Assembly (NCBI RefSeq): GCF_019931575.1
Contig: NZ_CP082923.1
Coordinates: 3,472,001 to 3,536,000 of the forward strand
Length of the DNA stretch: 64,000 nt
Reading direction: 5' to 3'
From: Caulobacter segnis
GTDB taxonomy: Bacteria > Pseudomonadota > Alphaproteobacteria > Caulobacterales > Caulobacteraceae
Position numbers and translations under genes: made by a program. Numbering within the stretch: position 1 is the stretch's first letter; the number at the start of each line of letters is the position of its first letter. The notes beneath the pieces were generated by a model. The model was not told the origin of the DNA, ran no database searches, and saw only the letters and a program-made list of their open reading frames with translations. Of the stretch, positions 1 through 9,086 are shown one piece after another.

Positions 1-1022
1 TTGCCGGGAACCGGCCGGAACCCCAGGCCGAAGAAGCTGCCCTTTCCGAACGCACCGTCCAGGATCGGCCAGCCGCCGAACGTGTCGGCGCCGCTGATCT
101 CCATGCCGAACCGGGTCGGTCGCGAGATGGCGATGGCCGCCTCGACCTGGGCGGTCGACAGGCATCCGTCCGCATCCGCACCGCCAGGGCATAGCAGGGC
201 GCGGACGTCGAAGACGGCGCGACAGGCGGCGACGTTGGACACCACCCCGTCCGCCAACCCGTCCAGGCCGTCGCACCTGGCCACGACCGCGTCGCCGATC
301 AGCCGCGTCTTCGCAGGACTAAGCCAGGCGCCGGGCGCGTAGAGGTGCTTCGCCAGGTTCAGGCCCGACAGCTGCAGGGCCGTGAAATTGTAGGCCGGGT
401 GGATCGCCACCACGCCGTCGTAGTCGGCCGGGAACCGCTGGGCGGCGATCAGGCCTTCGTGGCCGCCTTGCGAATTGCCATAGAAATAGAGCCGGCGTGG
501 CCCGGTCCCGTAGAAGCGGGCCATGACCGCGACCGCGACGTCGCGGGTCTTCTTGATCTGGGCGTGGCCGAAATTGATCCAGGCCTCCTCGTTCAGCGCG
601 AAGGCGGCGTCGCCCACCGCCCCGCGCGGATCACCGCCGCCGCCCACGTGGCCGGAATCGGAGCCGAAGGTGGCGTAGCCCCGCGCGACCGGCTCCCTGT
701 CCTTGGGCAGGAAGGCGGGATCGCGGCCGGAAACCAGGAAGCCGTCATAGCCGCCGCCGCCGACCTGCACCGCCTTGCCGTTCCAGGCGGCGGGCAGGTT
801 GATCTGGAAGTTGATGGGCGGCGCGGCCGGATCGACCGGCGCGATCGCGCCCTTGACCACGCAGACGCCCGCCGGATCGGCCAAGGCGGCGGTCACCCGC
901 GCCCCGCGGGTCGGCAGGCCGATCCGCGGGGCCTCGACGGCGAAACCCGCCAGGTCGCCGCACGCCGCCTTGGGCGCGGCCGGCGCGGCGGCCATGGTCA
1001 GGGCCATCAGTGCTTGGATCAT
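1..1022 (-). CDS. Tannase/feruloyl esterase family protein (3' end outside window)
   Basis: About 340 codons are visible and the C-terminus lies beyond the window edge. The product starts with a short secretion-like leader (MIQALMALTMAAAPAAP), so it is probably exported. It reads like the tannase/feruloyl esterase family (PF07519), whose members split ester bonds between hydroxycinnamic or gallic acids and sugars. The nucleophile elbow is GNSQGG, with Ser at about residue 184. Unlike the family member at 13517, no Cys precedes this Ser, so the usual CS-type disulfide next to the nucleophile is absent. It is the last visible gene of a minus-strand operon, 23 bp after the carboxylesterase gene. 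The family is fairly sure; the substrate is inferred from context. Confidence 0.75.
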   Translation of the reverse strand, partial: MIQALMALTMAAAPAAPKAACGDLAGFAVEAPRIGLPTRGARVTAALADPAGVCVVKGAIAPVDPAAPPINFQINLPAAWNGKAVQVGGGGYDGFLVSGRDPAFLPKDREPVARGYATFGSDSGHVGGGGDPRGAVGDAAFALNEEAWINFGHAQIKKTRDVAVAVMARFYGTGPRRLYFYGNSQGGHEGLIAAQRFPADYDGVVAIHPAYNFTALQLSGLNLAKHLYAPGAWLSPAKTRLIGDAVVARCDGLDGLADGVVSNVAACRAVFDVRALLCPGGADADGCLSTAQVEAAIAISRPTRFGMEISGADTFGGWPILDGAFGKGSFFGLGFRPVPG

Positions 1023-1045
1023 GTCCCCCGCTCCCCGTTCCTGGC

Positions 1046-2623
1046 CTAGAAGATGCCCATGCGGCCGCCCTGGGCCGCCAGGTCGTGATAGAGCGACAGC
1101 GTCGCCGGCGGCAGCGCCGCGCGGGCGGCGGTGTGATCGCCGATCTCCAGGATGCGCCCCTCGGCGGCGTCGAAGCGCGGCCAGGCCGGCAGGCCCGGAC
1201 CGTTCGGATCTCCGCCCTTCACGAAGTTGGCCCAGTAGGCGGCCATCTGGTCGGACAGGGCCCGGTCGGCGTCGGTGAACGGCCGGTCCGGCGACTTGTC
1301 CAGCGTCTGATAGACGTAGGGGATCTCCGAAGAGTGGAAGGCGCCGTAGCGCGGCGCGTCGGGGCCGGGCTCCACGTGGGTGAACTGGTAGACGAAGGTC
1401 GGCCGGCCGCCGGCCTTCTGCCGCTGGGCGGCCCACAGCACGGTCGAGGCCAGGCCCCGCTCGCGCGCCCAGCGACGGCTGACCAGTCCCGCCTCGGCGT
1501 CGTCGGCGGCCGGATAGAGCGCAGCCGCCCGATCGCTCAAGGGCCCGAACGCGCCAGCCAGCTGGCCCTTCAGTTCGGCGGCGGTGACGCGGCCATAGGC
1601 CGGGTTCATGCCGCTGGCCTCGTCGGCGGTCAGACCGGTCAGCATCGGCACGATCGAGGCCGCCTTGGCCGGATCGTTGGGATCGGCGCGGATGAACACC
1701 CCGTCGATGATCGGGGCGAAGCGCAGGCCCGGAACTCCGCCCTCGCCGCGCACGGCCAGTACAGCCTCGGCGGGCATGGCCCGCAGATCCGCCAGCGCCT
1801 TCGCGCCGGCCTGGCTGGCGAAGCGGGCGCCGTCGGCCTCGGCCGCAGCGCGCGGGGTCGTTCCCAACCCCATGCCCGAACCGCTCTGGGCGATGGCGCG
1901 GGCGAACAGGCCCTTGGCCGAAGGCGCGGCGATCAGCTCGTGCACCGAGGCCGCGCCCGCCGACTGGCCGGCGATGGTCACGCGGGCAGGATCGCCGCCG
2001 AATGCGGCGATGTTGGCCTTGATCCATCGCAGGGCTTCGGCCTGATCCATCAAGCCATAATTTCCGGACGTTCCCGCCTCGGCGGTTAGGGCCGGGTGCG
2101 CCAGGAAGCCGAACACGCCGACGCGGTAGTTGATCGTCACCATGATCACGCCGCGCTTGGCGAAGGCCGCGCCGTCATAGATCGGCACCGAGCCCGAGCC
2201 GCTGCTGAAGCCGCCGCCATGGATCCAGACCAGCACCGGCAGCTTGTCGCCCGCCGTCCTGGCCGGGGTCCAGACGTTGAGGAACAGGCAGTCCTCGGCC
2301 ACCCCGTCTTGGATGACGTACTCGGTGCTCCAGGGCCCGAAGCCCTTGCCGCCCGCGGGGACCTGCATGCAGTTGGCCCCGAAACGGTCGGCCTTGCGCA
2401 CGCCGGTCCAGGCCGCCGGGGCCTTGGGCGCGCGCCAGCGCAGGTCGCCCGCCGGCGGCGCGGCGAACGGCACGCCCTTGAAGGCGGCCACGCCCTTCTC
2501 TGGCGGTCCGGCCTGCAGCACGCCCTGCGCCACCTTGGCGATCCTCAGCGTCTGGGCGCCGGCGGGCGGGCCCAGGGCCAGGACACCCAGCGCGACAGCG
2601 AGGGTCGGGAGCACGCGGGCCAT
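1046..2623 (-). CDS. Type-B carboxylesterase, secreted
   Basis: The 525-residue protein belongs to the carboxylesterase type-B family (PF00135), alpha/beta hydrolases that split carboxylic esters. A signal peptide ends near AGA at residues 21-23. Family marks are EDCLFLNVWTP near residue 110, the oxyanion-hole HGGGF near 135, and the nucleophile elbow GQSAGA with Ser221. The length matches the family norm of 500-550. It lies 10 bp downstream of the Fes-type esterase gene and 23 bp before the tannase-family gene, within one operon of esterases and a glycosidase. In this setting it probably removes acyl groups from plant polysaccharide fragments in the periplasm; the exact ester is unknown. Confidence 0.85.
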   Translation of the reverse strand: MARVLPTLAVALGVLALGPPAGAQTLRIAKVAQGVLQAGPPEKGVAAFKGVPFAAPPAGDLRWRAPKAPAAWTGVRKADRFGANCMQVPAGGKGFGPWSTEYVIQDGVAEDCLFLNVWTPARTAGDKLPVLVWIHGGGFSSGSGSVPIYDGAAFAKRGVIMVTINYRVGVFGFLAHPALTAEAGTSGNYGLMDQAEALRWIKANIAAFGGDPARVTIAGQSAGAASVHELIAAPSAKGLFARAIAQSGSGMGLGTTPRAAAEADGARFASQAGAKALADLRAMPAEAVLAVRGEGGVPGLRFAPIIDGVFIRADPNDPAKAASIVPMLTGLTADEASGMNPAYGRVTAAELKGQLAGAFGPLSDRAAALYPAADDAEAGLVSRRWARERGLASTVLWAAQRQKAGGRPTFVYQFTHVEPGPDAPRYGAFHSSEIPYVYQTLDKSPDRPFTDADRALSDQMAAYWANFVKGGDPNGPGLPAWPRFDAAEGRILEIGDHTAARAALPPATLSLYHDLAAQGGRMGIF

Positions 2624-2633
2624 GCTTGCCCTC

Positions 2634-3833
2634 CTATTTGAACAGGCGCGGCGCGAAGTCGGTCAGGTAGCGGCGCCAGTTGATCCAGGTGTGGCCGCCG
2701 CCGCTCTCGTTGTAGACGTGGGCGATCCCGTACTTGTCCAGCGTCGCGCGGGTCGGGACGACGGTCCCGTACAGGAAGTCATCCTTGCCCATGGCGTAGT
2801 AGACCAGCTTGAACGCCTTGGCGCCCTGCTTCAGGGCCGCGTCGTTACGGGTGGCGTAGTCGGCGGCCTGCTGGGGCGACTGCAGGCCCATGCTGAAGAT
2901 CCCGATGTAGTGGAACAGCTCCGGATGGGTCAGGCCGTTCTGGATGGTGTGCGCCCCGCCCATCGACAGCCCCGCCATGGCCCGGGCGTCCGCCTTGTCG
3001 ATCGTGCGGTAGTGGCCGTCGACATAGGGGATCAGATCCTTGAGGAAGTCGTCGCGAAAGTCGGTGTTGATCAGCATGTCCGCGCCAGGCCGGTCGGGCG
3101 TGTGGCCGGCGGGCATGACGATGATCATCGGCTTGGCCTTCCCCGCCGCGATCAGGTTGTCGAGGATGTACTGGGCGTGGCCGACCGAGGTCCAGCTGTC
3201 GTCGCTGTCGCCCGCCCCGTGCACGAGATAGAGCACCGGATAGACGCCCTTGCCCTTCTCGTAGCCGGGCGGGGTGTAGACGTGGGCGCGACGGCGGACG
3301 TTCAGCGATCCCGACCAGTACTCGACCGTCGAGACCGCGCCGTGCGGCACGGCCTTGTCGAAGGTCTGGAAGGCGCCGGCCGGGCCCATCACCTCGAAGG
3401 TGCTGTTGACGCCGACGCGCTCTTCCGAGAACCGCGTCCCCTGCGGATCGGGCACGCGCGCGCCGTCGACATTGAAGTTGAAGCGATAGGTGTCGGCGGC
3501 GACCGGCTTGTCGGTCGTGACGCTCCACAGGCCCGTGGCGTCCTTGGTCATGGCCAGGCCGCGCGGCCCGCCGCCAAAGCCCATCGGAATGACCTCGGCG
3601 TTGTCGGTGCTGGTGACCATCGCGACCTGAGCGTCCGGCGCGCACAGGCGGAACGTGACGCGACCATCCGGCAGTTGCTCCACCGACCTGTAGGCCGCCG
3701 GGCCGGCGAAGAAGCCGCGCGGCAGGCAGCTGGCCGTCTGGCCCTGGGGCGGCGGCGTCTGGGCCAGGGCCGCGAACGGCGCCAGCAGCATGGCGGCCGC
3801 GGCCGCTCCGATCAGGTCGCGCTTGATGGTCAT
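2634..3833 (-). CDS. Fes/FaeD-type secreted esterase (putative feruloyl or acetyl-xylan esterase)
   Basis: The start at 3833 is chosen because a strong GGGAGG lies 6 bases before ATG and the protein then opens with a signal peptide (residues 1-24, ending ALA). The frame stays open farther upstream, but without a leader. The product is 399 residues. Residues about 55-150 look like an N-terminal beta-sandwich (E-set/CBM48-like). The rest is a putative-esterase domain (PF00756) with YLVHGAGDSDDSW, the elbow GLSMGG (Ser290) and a late GGGHTW carrying the likely catalytic His. Such proteins next to xylan or hydroxycinnamate genes are often feruloyl or acetyl-xylan esterases. Substrate is inferred. 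Confidence 0.8.
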   Translation of the reverse strand: MTIKRDLIGAAAAAMLLAPFAALAQTPPPQGQTASCLPRGFFAGPAAYRSVEQLPDGRVTFRLCAPDAQVAMVTSTDNAEVIPMGFGGGPRGLAMTKDATGLWSVTTDKPVAADTYRFNFNVDGARVPDPQGTRFSEERVGVNSTFEVMGPAGAFQTFDKAVPHGAVSTVEYWSGSLNVRRRAHVYTPPGYEKGKGVYPVLYLVHGAGDSDDSWTSVGHAQYILDNLIAAGKAKPMIIVMPAGHTPDRPGADMLINTDFRDDFLKDLIPYVDGHYRTIDKADARAMAGLSMGGAHTIQNGLTHPELFHYIGIFSMGLQSPQQAADYATRNDAALKQGAKAFKLVYYAMGKDDFLYGTVVPTRATLDKYGIAHVYNESGGGHTWINWRRYLTDFAPRLFK

Positions 3834-3871
3834 GTCGGCCTCCCTGCCGATCCTCTTATACATCGGGGGAT

Positions 3872-3935
3872 GGCCTTCGACCGCGCGCGCCCCACGCGGA
3901 CGCGGTCGAAGGCCCAAGCCCTCCCCCAAGGGCTT
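3872..3935 (-). terminator. Two tandem hairpins between the GH3 and Fes-type esterase genes
   Basis: A perfect 14-bp inverted repeat occupies 3872-3885 and 3901-3914 with a 15-base loop. A second hairpin (arms AAGCCCT and AGGGCTT at 3916-3922 and 3929-3935, 6-base loop) sits 4 bp from the GH3 stop codon. Neither has a T tract on the minus strand. They may be an intercistronic mRNA stabiliser or a partial terminator that lowers expression of the downstream esterases, rather than a full stop. Confidence 0.55.
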
Positions 3936-3939
3936 GCCC

Positions 3940-6204
3940 TTACGGCTTGACAGCGCCGGCCTTGACCTTGGCCGAGGCCTTGGCGTCCAGCGCCGTCGCC
4001 GAGGCGCCGACGGCGACGTCGTAGGTCCCGGCGTCGATGCGCCACTTGCGGGCCTTGACGTCGAAGTCGGCCAGCAGGCGGCGGTCGGCGGTGACGGTCA
4101 CCCGCTTGGTCTCGCCCGGCGCCAGTTCGACGCGGTCCCAGCCCAGCAGGCGCAGTTCCGGCGCGCCCGAGCGAGCGGTCAGATAGACCTGCGGCACGTC
4201 GGCCCCGGCCTTGGCGCCGGTGTTGGTGACGTCGAAGCTGGCCGTGATCGTGTCGCCGCCCGTGACCTTCAGAGCCCCATACTTGAAGCTGGTGTAGGAC
4301 AGGCCGTGACCGAACGCGAACAGCGGCTTGAAGCCCTTGCGCGCATACCAGCGGTAGCCGATGTCCGAACCCTCGGGGTGGCTGGCCTCGAAGCCCTTGC
4401 CCTTCTCGGCCAGGGTCTCGGGCGAGTCGCCGAAGCCTGGACCGACATAGCCGAAGCCCGCGATCTGACGGTCGTGAAGCTGGTCCTCGGACGCCGGGAA
4501 GGTGATGGGCAGGCGACCCGACGGATTGACGTCGCCGAACAGCACGTCGGCGATCGCCTCGCCGCCCTTGGCGCCGGAGTACCAAGCCTCGACCACCGCG
4601 CCCACCTTGTCGAGCCACGGCATCAGGACCGGGTTGCCCGTCTCGAGCACCACGATGGTGTTCGGATTGGCGGCGGCCACGGCGGCGACCAGCTCGTCCT
4701 GGCCCTGGGGAAGGGACAGGTCGCCGGAGTCGATGCTCTCCATGTTCCACTGGGTGACGAACACCACCGCCACTTGGGCGTCCTTGGCCAGGGCGGCGGC
4801 CTCGGACGGGTAGCGCCCGTCGGTGAACCGCACCTTGGCGCCCGGGGCCTTGGCCTTGATCGCCGTGAGGGGCGAGGACGGGTGGTAGACCTGATTGGCC
4901 CAGGCCGCCATCGGCCCCTCGCCGCCCACCGGAACGGACGCGGCATGGCCAGTTCCCGTAGTGACCTGCGAGGACCCGCCGCCCGAGAGCACGCCCTTGT
5001 CGGCATAGCCGCCGACCACCACGATCGACTTGGCCGTCTTCAGGAGCGGCAGCAGGGACTTGTCGTTCTTCAGCAGGACGATGCCTTGCTGGGCCACGGT
5101 CTTGGAGGCGGCGGCGCCAGCGTCGTAGTCGATCGCCTGGCCCTTGCGCGAGGGCGTGTCGAACACCCCGACCGCGAACATCGAGCGCAGGATGCGGCGC
5201 GACATGTCGTTGACCCGGGCCGCCGGGACCTCGCCCTTGGCCACGGCCTCCTTCAGCGGCTTGTCGAACCAGACCTGACGGTCCAGCTGCGCGCCGGACT
5301 GCTGGTCCAGGCCGTTGACAGCGGCGCTGACGCCGGGCACCGCGCCCCAGTCGGACATCACCCAGCCCGGCCAGGCCCAGTCGCCCTTCAGCACCTTGTT
5401 CAGCAGGAAGTCGTTGTCGCAGGCATAGTGGCCGTTGATCTTGTTGTAGGCGCACATCACCGAGCCGGGCTTGCCCTTCTCGATGGCGAACTGGAAGGCC
5501 AGCAGCTCGCCCTGGCGGAAGCCCTGCTCGTCGATCGTGGCGTCGACCACGTTGCGGCCGGTCTCCTGGTCGTTGAGGGCGAAGTGCTTGACCGTCGAGA
5601 TGACCTTCTGATCTTGCGTACCGCGCACCGCCTCGCCGGCCAGGACGCCGGCCAGCAGCGGATCCTCGGCCAGATATTCGAAGTTGCGGCCGTTGCGCGG
5701 TTCGGCGGTCAGGTTCATGCCGCCGCCCAGCAGGACGTTGAAGCCCTTCTTGGCCGCTTCCTGGCCGACGACCGCCCCGCCCTTGTAGGCCAGGGCCGGA
5801 TTCCAGGTCGCGCCGAGCGCCAGGCCCGACGGCAGGGCGGTGGCGATGTCGCCCTTGCGCACGTTCATCGGGTTGGTCACGCCCAGGCTGGCGTCGGTCT
5901 CGAACAGGGCCGGCACGCCCAGGCGCGGCACGCCGGCGATGTAGCCGGCCCCAGGGATGGCCTCCTCGGGGATCTTGGCGTTGGGGCCGAACGGGATCGG
6001 CATGATCCCGTGCAGCAGGCCGTAGCGCTCGTCGTCGGTCAGCGCCTGGTCCAGCAGCTTGGCGCGTTCGTCGGCCGAGAGCTTGGTGTTCATCCAGGGC
6101 CGGTCGCCCGGCCCAGTCGGAGTCTGGGCCTGGGCCGAGGCCGCCCCGGCCAGGGCGACGACCGCACACGCGATCGCGCCGTTCATCAGAGTCTTGCGAA
6201 GCAT
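3940..6204 (-). CDS. Glycoside hydrolase family 3 beta-glycosidase, exported
   Basis: The 754-residue protein begins with a signal peptide (residues 1-25, ending ASAQA). It shows the GH3 N-terminal barrel, with KHFALNDQE at 206-214 and the nucleophile motif VMSDWGAV (Asp285). The GH3 C-terminal domain follows, then a fibronectin-III-like domain near the end. Length and order match bacterial BglX-like beta-glucosidases and beta-xylosidases. It would release terminal sugars from oligosaccharides in the periplasm. It lies between two esterase genes on the same strand, 31 bp after the upstream carboxylesterase, so debranching and deacylation are probably coupled. Glucose versus xylose specificity cannot be told from the sequence alone. 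Confidence 0.9.
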   Translation of the reverse strand: MLRKTLMNGAIACAVVALAGAASAQAQTPTGPGDRPWMNTKLSADERAKLLDQALTDDERYGLLHGIMPIPFGPNAKIPEEAIPGAGYIAGVPRLGVPALFETDASLGVTNPMNVRKGDIATALPSGLALGATWNPALAYKGGAVVGQEAAKKGFNVLLGGGMNLTAEPRNGRNFEYLAEDPLLAGVLAGEAVRGTQDQKVISTVKHFALNDQETGRNVVDATIDEQGFRQGELLAFQFAIEKGKPGSVMCAYNKINGHYACDNDFLLNKVLKGDWAWPGWVMSDWGAVPGVSAAVNGLDQQSGAQLDRQVWFDKPLKEAVAKGEVPAARVNDMSRRILRSMFAVGVFDTPSRKGQAIDYDAGAAASKTVAQQGIVLLKNDKSLLPLLKTAKSIVVVGGYADKGVLSGGGSSQVTTGTGHAASVPVGGEGPMAAWANQVYHPSSPLTAIKAKAPGAKVRFTDGRYPSEAAALAKDAQVAVVFVTQWNMESIDSGDLSLPQGQDELVAAVAAANPNTIVVLETGNPVLMPWLDKVGAVVEAWYSGAKGGEAIADVLFGDVNPSGRLPITFPASEDQLHDRQIAGFGYVGPGFGDSPETLAEKGKGFEASHPEGSDIGYRWYARKGFKPLFAFGHGLSYTSFKYGALKVTGGDTITASFDVTNTGAKAGADVPQVYLTARSGAPELRLLGWDRVELAPGETKRVTVTADRRLLADFDVKARKWRIDAGTYDVAVGASATALDAKASAKVKAGAVKP

Positions 6205-6235
6205 GACGCCCCCTCTTGTTCTTTGTCGTTGATGC

Positions 6236-7840
6236 TTACTGGGCCGAGCCCGAGGGCTTGGCCGAGGCGGCGGTGACGTCCATGCGGGCCTTCCAGGGCT
6301 CGGGCTTGGCGACCGCCGCGCCGTCGGCGCCGAAGTCCATCAGCACGTCGGCCTTGGCGTCATAGGCCGGCCATGGCGGCAGGCCCGGACCGTTCGGGTT
6401 CCCGGTCTTGGCGAAGTTGGCGAAATAGGCGTTGGCCGCCTTGGCGATCGCCGCGTCCTTGGCCGTCAGGGCGTCGCCGTACTTGGCCTTCACCGTGTCG
6501 AACACATAGGGGATGTCGGTCGCGTGCGGGGCTCCGGTCTTCCACTCGCCCTGCATGGAGTCGGCGACGTACGAGAACCGGTACTCGTAGGCGGGGACGC
6601 CCTGGGCCGAGATCACCTGCGCCACGAAGCGCGCGGGCTCGACCATCATCTTGTCCATGGCCACGTTGTAGGCGGCTAGGCGGACGTCGACGTCGCCCTT
6701 GGGATCATAGGCGGCCTGGGCCTGGGCCTTCAATGGGCCGAATGGGTCGAACACCTGGTCCTTGTTCTGGGCGAAGCCGAAGCCGATGTCGGCGCTGGTG
6801 GCGCCGACCATGACCGGGCCCTTCACCTGGGTCCCGGCGCGATAGGCGACCTCGGGATCGGCGACCACGATCTTGCCGTCCAGCATCGGGCCGCCGTAGG
6901 TCGGCGGGCCCGAGGCGCTGAACATCGCCGCCATGTTGAGGCCGGCGGTGACCTGCTCGGCGGAGAGGGCGCGCAGGGCCTTCAGGGCCTCGGGGCCCGT
7001 CCCCTCGACGCCGACCGACTTGGCGAAGTTGACGCCGATGGTCTCGGCCGAGGGCGAGCCCGGCAGGTCCTGGCTGAGCCGGCGCGGCCCCATCAGGCTG
7101 CCGCGACCACCGCCGGACATGATGGCGGCCTTCTGGAACAGACCCTTCGACTCGGGCGAGGTCAGCAGCATGTGCACCGAGCCGCCGCCGGCGGACTCGC
7201 CGAAGACGGTGATATTGTCCGGATCTCCGCCGAACGCGGCTGCGTTGGCCTTCACCCACTTCAGGGCGGCGATCTGGTCCATATAGCCGTAGTTGCCCAG
7301 GCGGCCGCCGTCCGCGTTGGCGGCGGTCAGCGCCGGGTGACCGAAGAAGCCGAAGCGGCCGACCCGGTAGTTGAAGCTGACGAAGACGATGCCCTGCTTG
7401 GCGAACTGATCCCCGGCGTAGACGGCCGGCGAGGAGCCGCCGTTCACGAAGCCGCCGCCGTAGATCCAGACCATGACCGGCAGCTTCTTGGCCGAGGCCT
7501 CGGCCGGCCGCCAGATGTTGGCGACCAGGCAGTCCTCGGCCGGTTCGGAGCCCAGCGGCGCGGCGTCGCTGGGGAACGGCTTCTGCATGCAGTCATGGCC
7601 GTAGTCCTTGGCCAGACGCACGCCCGTCCATGACTTGGCCGGCTGCGGCGCGCGCCAGCGCAGCTCGCCCACCGGCGGCTGGGCGAACGGCACGCCCTTG
7701 AACGACAGGACGCCATCGGCGACGGCCCCCTGGATCTTGCCCGAGTTCAGGGTGACGGTGTCGGCGGCTGGCGCGGCGCCGGCGTTCCCGGCGCCCAGCA
7801 GCAAGGCGCACGCCGTGGCGAGCCATAGCGATCTCTTCAT
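6236..7840 (-). CDS. Type-B carboxylesterase, first gene of the esterase/glycosidase operon
   Basis: The start at 7840 follows GGGGGAGGAAACG and gives a signal peptide (residues 1-23); the frame is open upstream but has no such signals. The product is 534 residues, a PF00135 carboxylesterase with EDCLVANIWRP near 102-112, YGGGF near 127-131 and the nucleophile elbow GESAGGG with Ser216. It is a paralogue of the esterase at 1046, with the same layout. As the first gene after the divergent control region, it is directly under the LacI-type operator at 7934. It probably hydrolyses aryl or acyl esters in the periplasm; substrate unknown. Confidence 0.87.
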   Translation of the reverse strand: MKRSLWLATACALLLGAGNAGAAPAADTVTLNSGKIQGAVADGVLSFKGVPFAQPPVGELRWRAPQPAKSWTGVRLAKDYGHDCMQKPFPSDAAPLGSEPAEDCLVANIWRPAEASAKKLPVMVWIYGGGFVNGGSSPAVYAGDQFAKQGIVFVSFNYRVGRFGFFGHPALTAANADGGRLGNYGYMDQIAALKWVKANAAAFGGDPDNITVFGESAGGGSVHMLLTSPESKGLFQKAAIMSGGGRGSLMGPRRLSQDLPGSPSAETIGVNFAKSVGVEGTGPEALKALRALSAEQVTAGLNMAAMFSASGPPTYGGPMLDGKIVVADPEVAYRAGTQVKGPVMVGATSADIGFGFAQNKDQVFDPFGPLKAQAQAAYDPKGDVDVRLAAYNVAMDKMMVEPARFVAQVISAQGVPAYEYRFSYVADSMQGEWKTGAPHATDIPYVFDTVKAKYGDALTAKDAAIAKAANAYFANFAKTGNPNGPGLPPWPAYDAKADVLMDFGADGAAVAKPEPWKARMDVTAASAKPSGSAQ

Positions 7841-7919
7841 CGTTTCCTCCCCCGCCGTATGCCGGCGATCTTCTGGATTGTTCGACGCAAGCCGGTCCTT
7901 GCCGGCCGCGAGCGAGGCC

Positions 7920-7948
7920 ATACCAACGACATGTGATAACGTTGTCAA
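7920..7948 (-). promoter_or_regulatory. Candidate promoter of the esterase/GH3 operon
   Basis: On the minus strand a perfect TTGACA (7948-7943) is followed after 17 bp by TGGTAT (7925-7920), a poor but acceptable -10. Transcription would start about 70 bases upstream of the ATG at 7840. The -35 box overlaps the LacI-type palindrome, so a bound repressor would block it. The spacing is seen; the function is inferred. Confidence 0.45.
7934..7947. promoter_or_regulatory. LacI-family operator, copy 1
   Basis: TGATAACGTTGTCA is a 14-bp near-perfect palindrome centred on CG, as expected for LacI-family regulators. It sits between the divergent lacI gene (8073) and the esterase operon (7840). The same motif recurs at 13272 and 13325. 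Confidence 0.65.
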
Positions 7949-8072
7949 TTCCAATCGCCTACCGCCTCCTAAATTGTTTTTAATATATACAGTTCTCATC
8001 GCGTCTCTCGTGGCGCGGCCCGCGTCGCAAACAGCGATTGACGTCCTCGCCGCGCCCCTGCACTTCGTTCTG

Positions 8073-9086
8073 ATGCGCGCCAAGGCAGCCGACAGGGCCA
8101 CGATCAAGGACGTCGCCACGCGGGCGGGCGTGTCGCTGATGACCGTCTCGCGCGTCCTCAACCGCACGGGTTACGCCAGCGACGAGGCTCGAGAGCGCGT
8201 CGAGGCCGCCGCGGCCGCTCTGGGCTACCGGCCAAACGTCTTCGCCCGCGCCCTGCCCGGCGCCCGCTCGTTCCTGGTCGCGACCCTGATCGACGACACC
8301 GCCTCGGCGGTCACGGCCGAGCTCCAGCGCTGCATGATCGAGCACTGCCGCGAGGCGGGCTACCATCTGGTCGTCGACAGCGCCCCGACCAATGCGGGCG
8401 AGGACGGCCTGCGGGCCATCGCCGCGCGCCTGGCCGCCCTGCGCCCGGACGGCGTCATCGTCTGCCCGCCCCTGTGCGACTCGCCGGAGATCCTGGCCTT
8501 GCTGGAACAGCTGGGCGCGCCGTTCGTGCGGTTCTCGCCGTCCCGCATGGGCGAGGGCCCGCGCGTCGGGGCCGACGAGATCGGCGCCGCCCGCGCGATC
8601 ACCGACCATATCCTGGCGGCCGGCCACCGGCGCGTCGCCTTCGTCGGGCGCGATGACGGCCTGTCCGCTCTGCGGCTGGAAGGCTTCCACTCGGCGCTGG
8701 ACGCCAAGGGGCTGGCGCCGGCGGCCATCACGTCGACCGCCGGCGACTTCGCGGCGGCGCGCCTGTGCGTCCGATCCCTCCTGGAAACGCCGCGGCGACC
8801 CACGGCCCTGGTGGCGGCCACGGACGAGATCGCCCTGGCGGCCCTGGACGCGGCGCGCGGCCTTGGCCTGACCGTTCCCGCGGACCTGTCCGTAGTCGGG
8901 TTCGGCGACATCGCCGCGGCCTCGCTGTCGTTCCCGCCGCTGACCACCATCCGCTATTCGATCACGGCCATGGCAGCCGCGACGATCGGGTTCCTGATCA
9001 ACCCGCCGAAGACCGCCTACGCCCCGCTGGGCCGCACCTTCGGCTTCGAACTGGTCTCGCGCAGCACCGTCGCGCCGCCGCCCTAG
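8073..9086 (+). CDS. LacI-family transcriptional regulator
   Basis: The start at ATG 8073 places the HTH at the N-terminus as usual (ATIKDVATRAGVSLMTVSRV, residues about 9-28); the frame is open farther upstream. The product is 337 residues, the normal size. A sugar-binding-protein-like effector domain follows the hinge (about residues 65-337). It is divergent from the esterase/GH3 operon, with one operator-like palindrome between them. It is therefore probably the local repressor answering to a sugar or sugar ester released from the polymer. Its stop codon TAG shares a CTAG with the stop of the converging second lacI gene. Confidence 0.88.
   Translation: MRAKAADRATIKDVATRAGVSLMTVSRVLNRTGYASDEARERVEAAAAALGYRPNVFARALPGARSFLVATLIDDTASAVTAELQRCMIEHCREAGYHLVVDSAPTNAGEDGLRAIAARLAALRPDGVIVCPPLCDSPEILALLEQLGAPFVRFSPSRMGEGPRVGADEIGAARAITDHILAAGHRRVAFVGRDDGLSALRLEGFHSALDAKGLAPAAITSTAGDFAAARLCVRSLLETPRRPTALVAATDEIALAALDAARGLGLTVPADLSVVGFGDIAAASLSFPPLTTIRYSITAMAAATIGFLINPPKTAYAPLGRTFGFELVSRSTVAPPP

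Noticed and set aside
3790..6276. An 828-codon open frame opposite the GH3 gene
   Set aside because: The GH3 frame has its catalytic motifs and signal peptide; the opposite frame has none.
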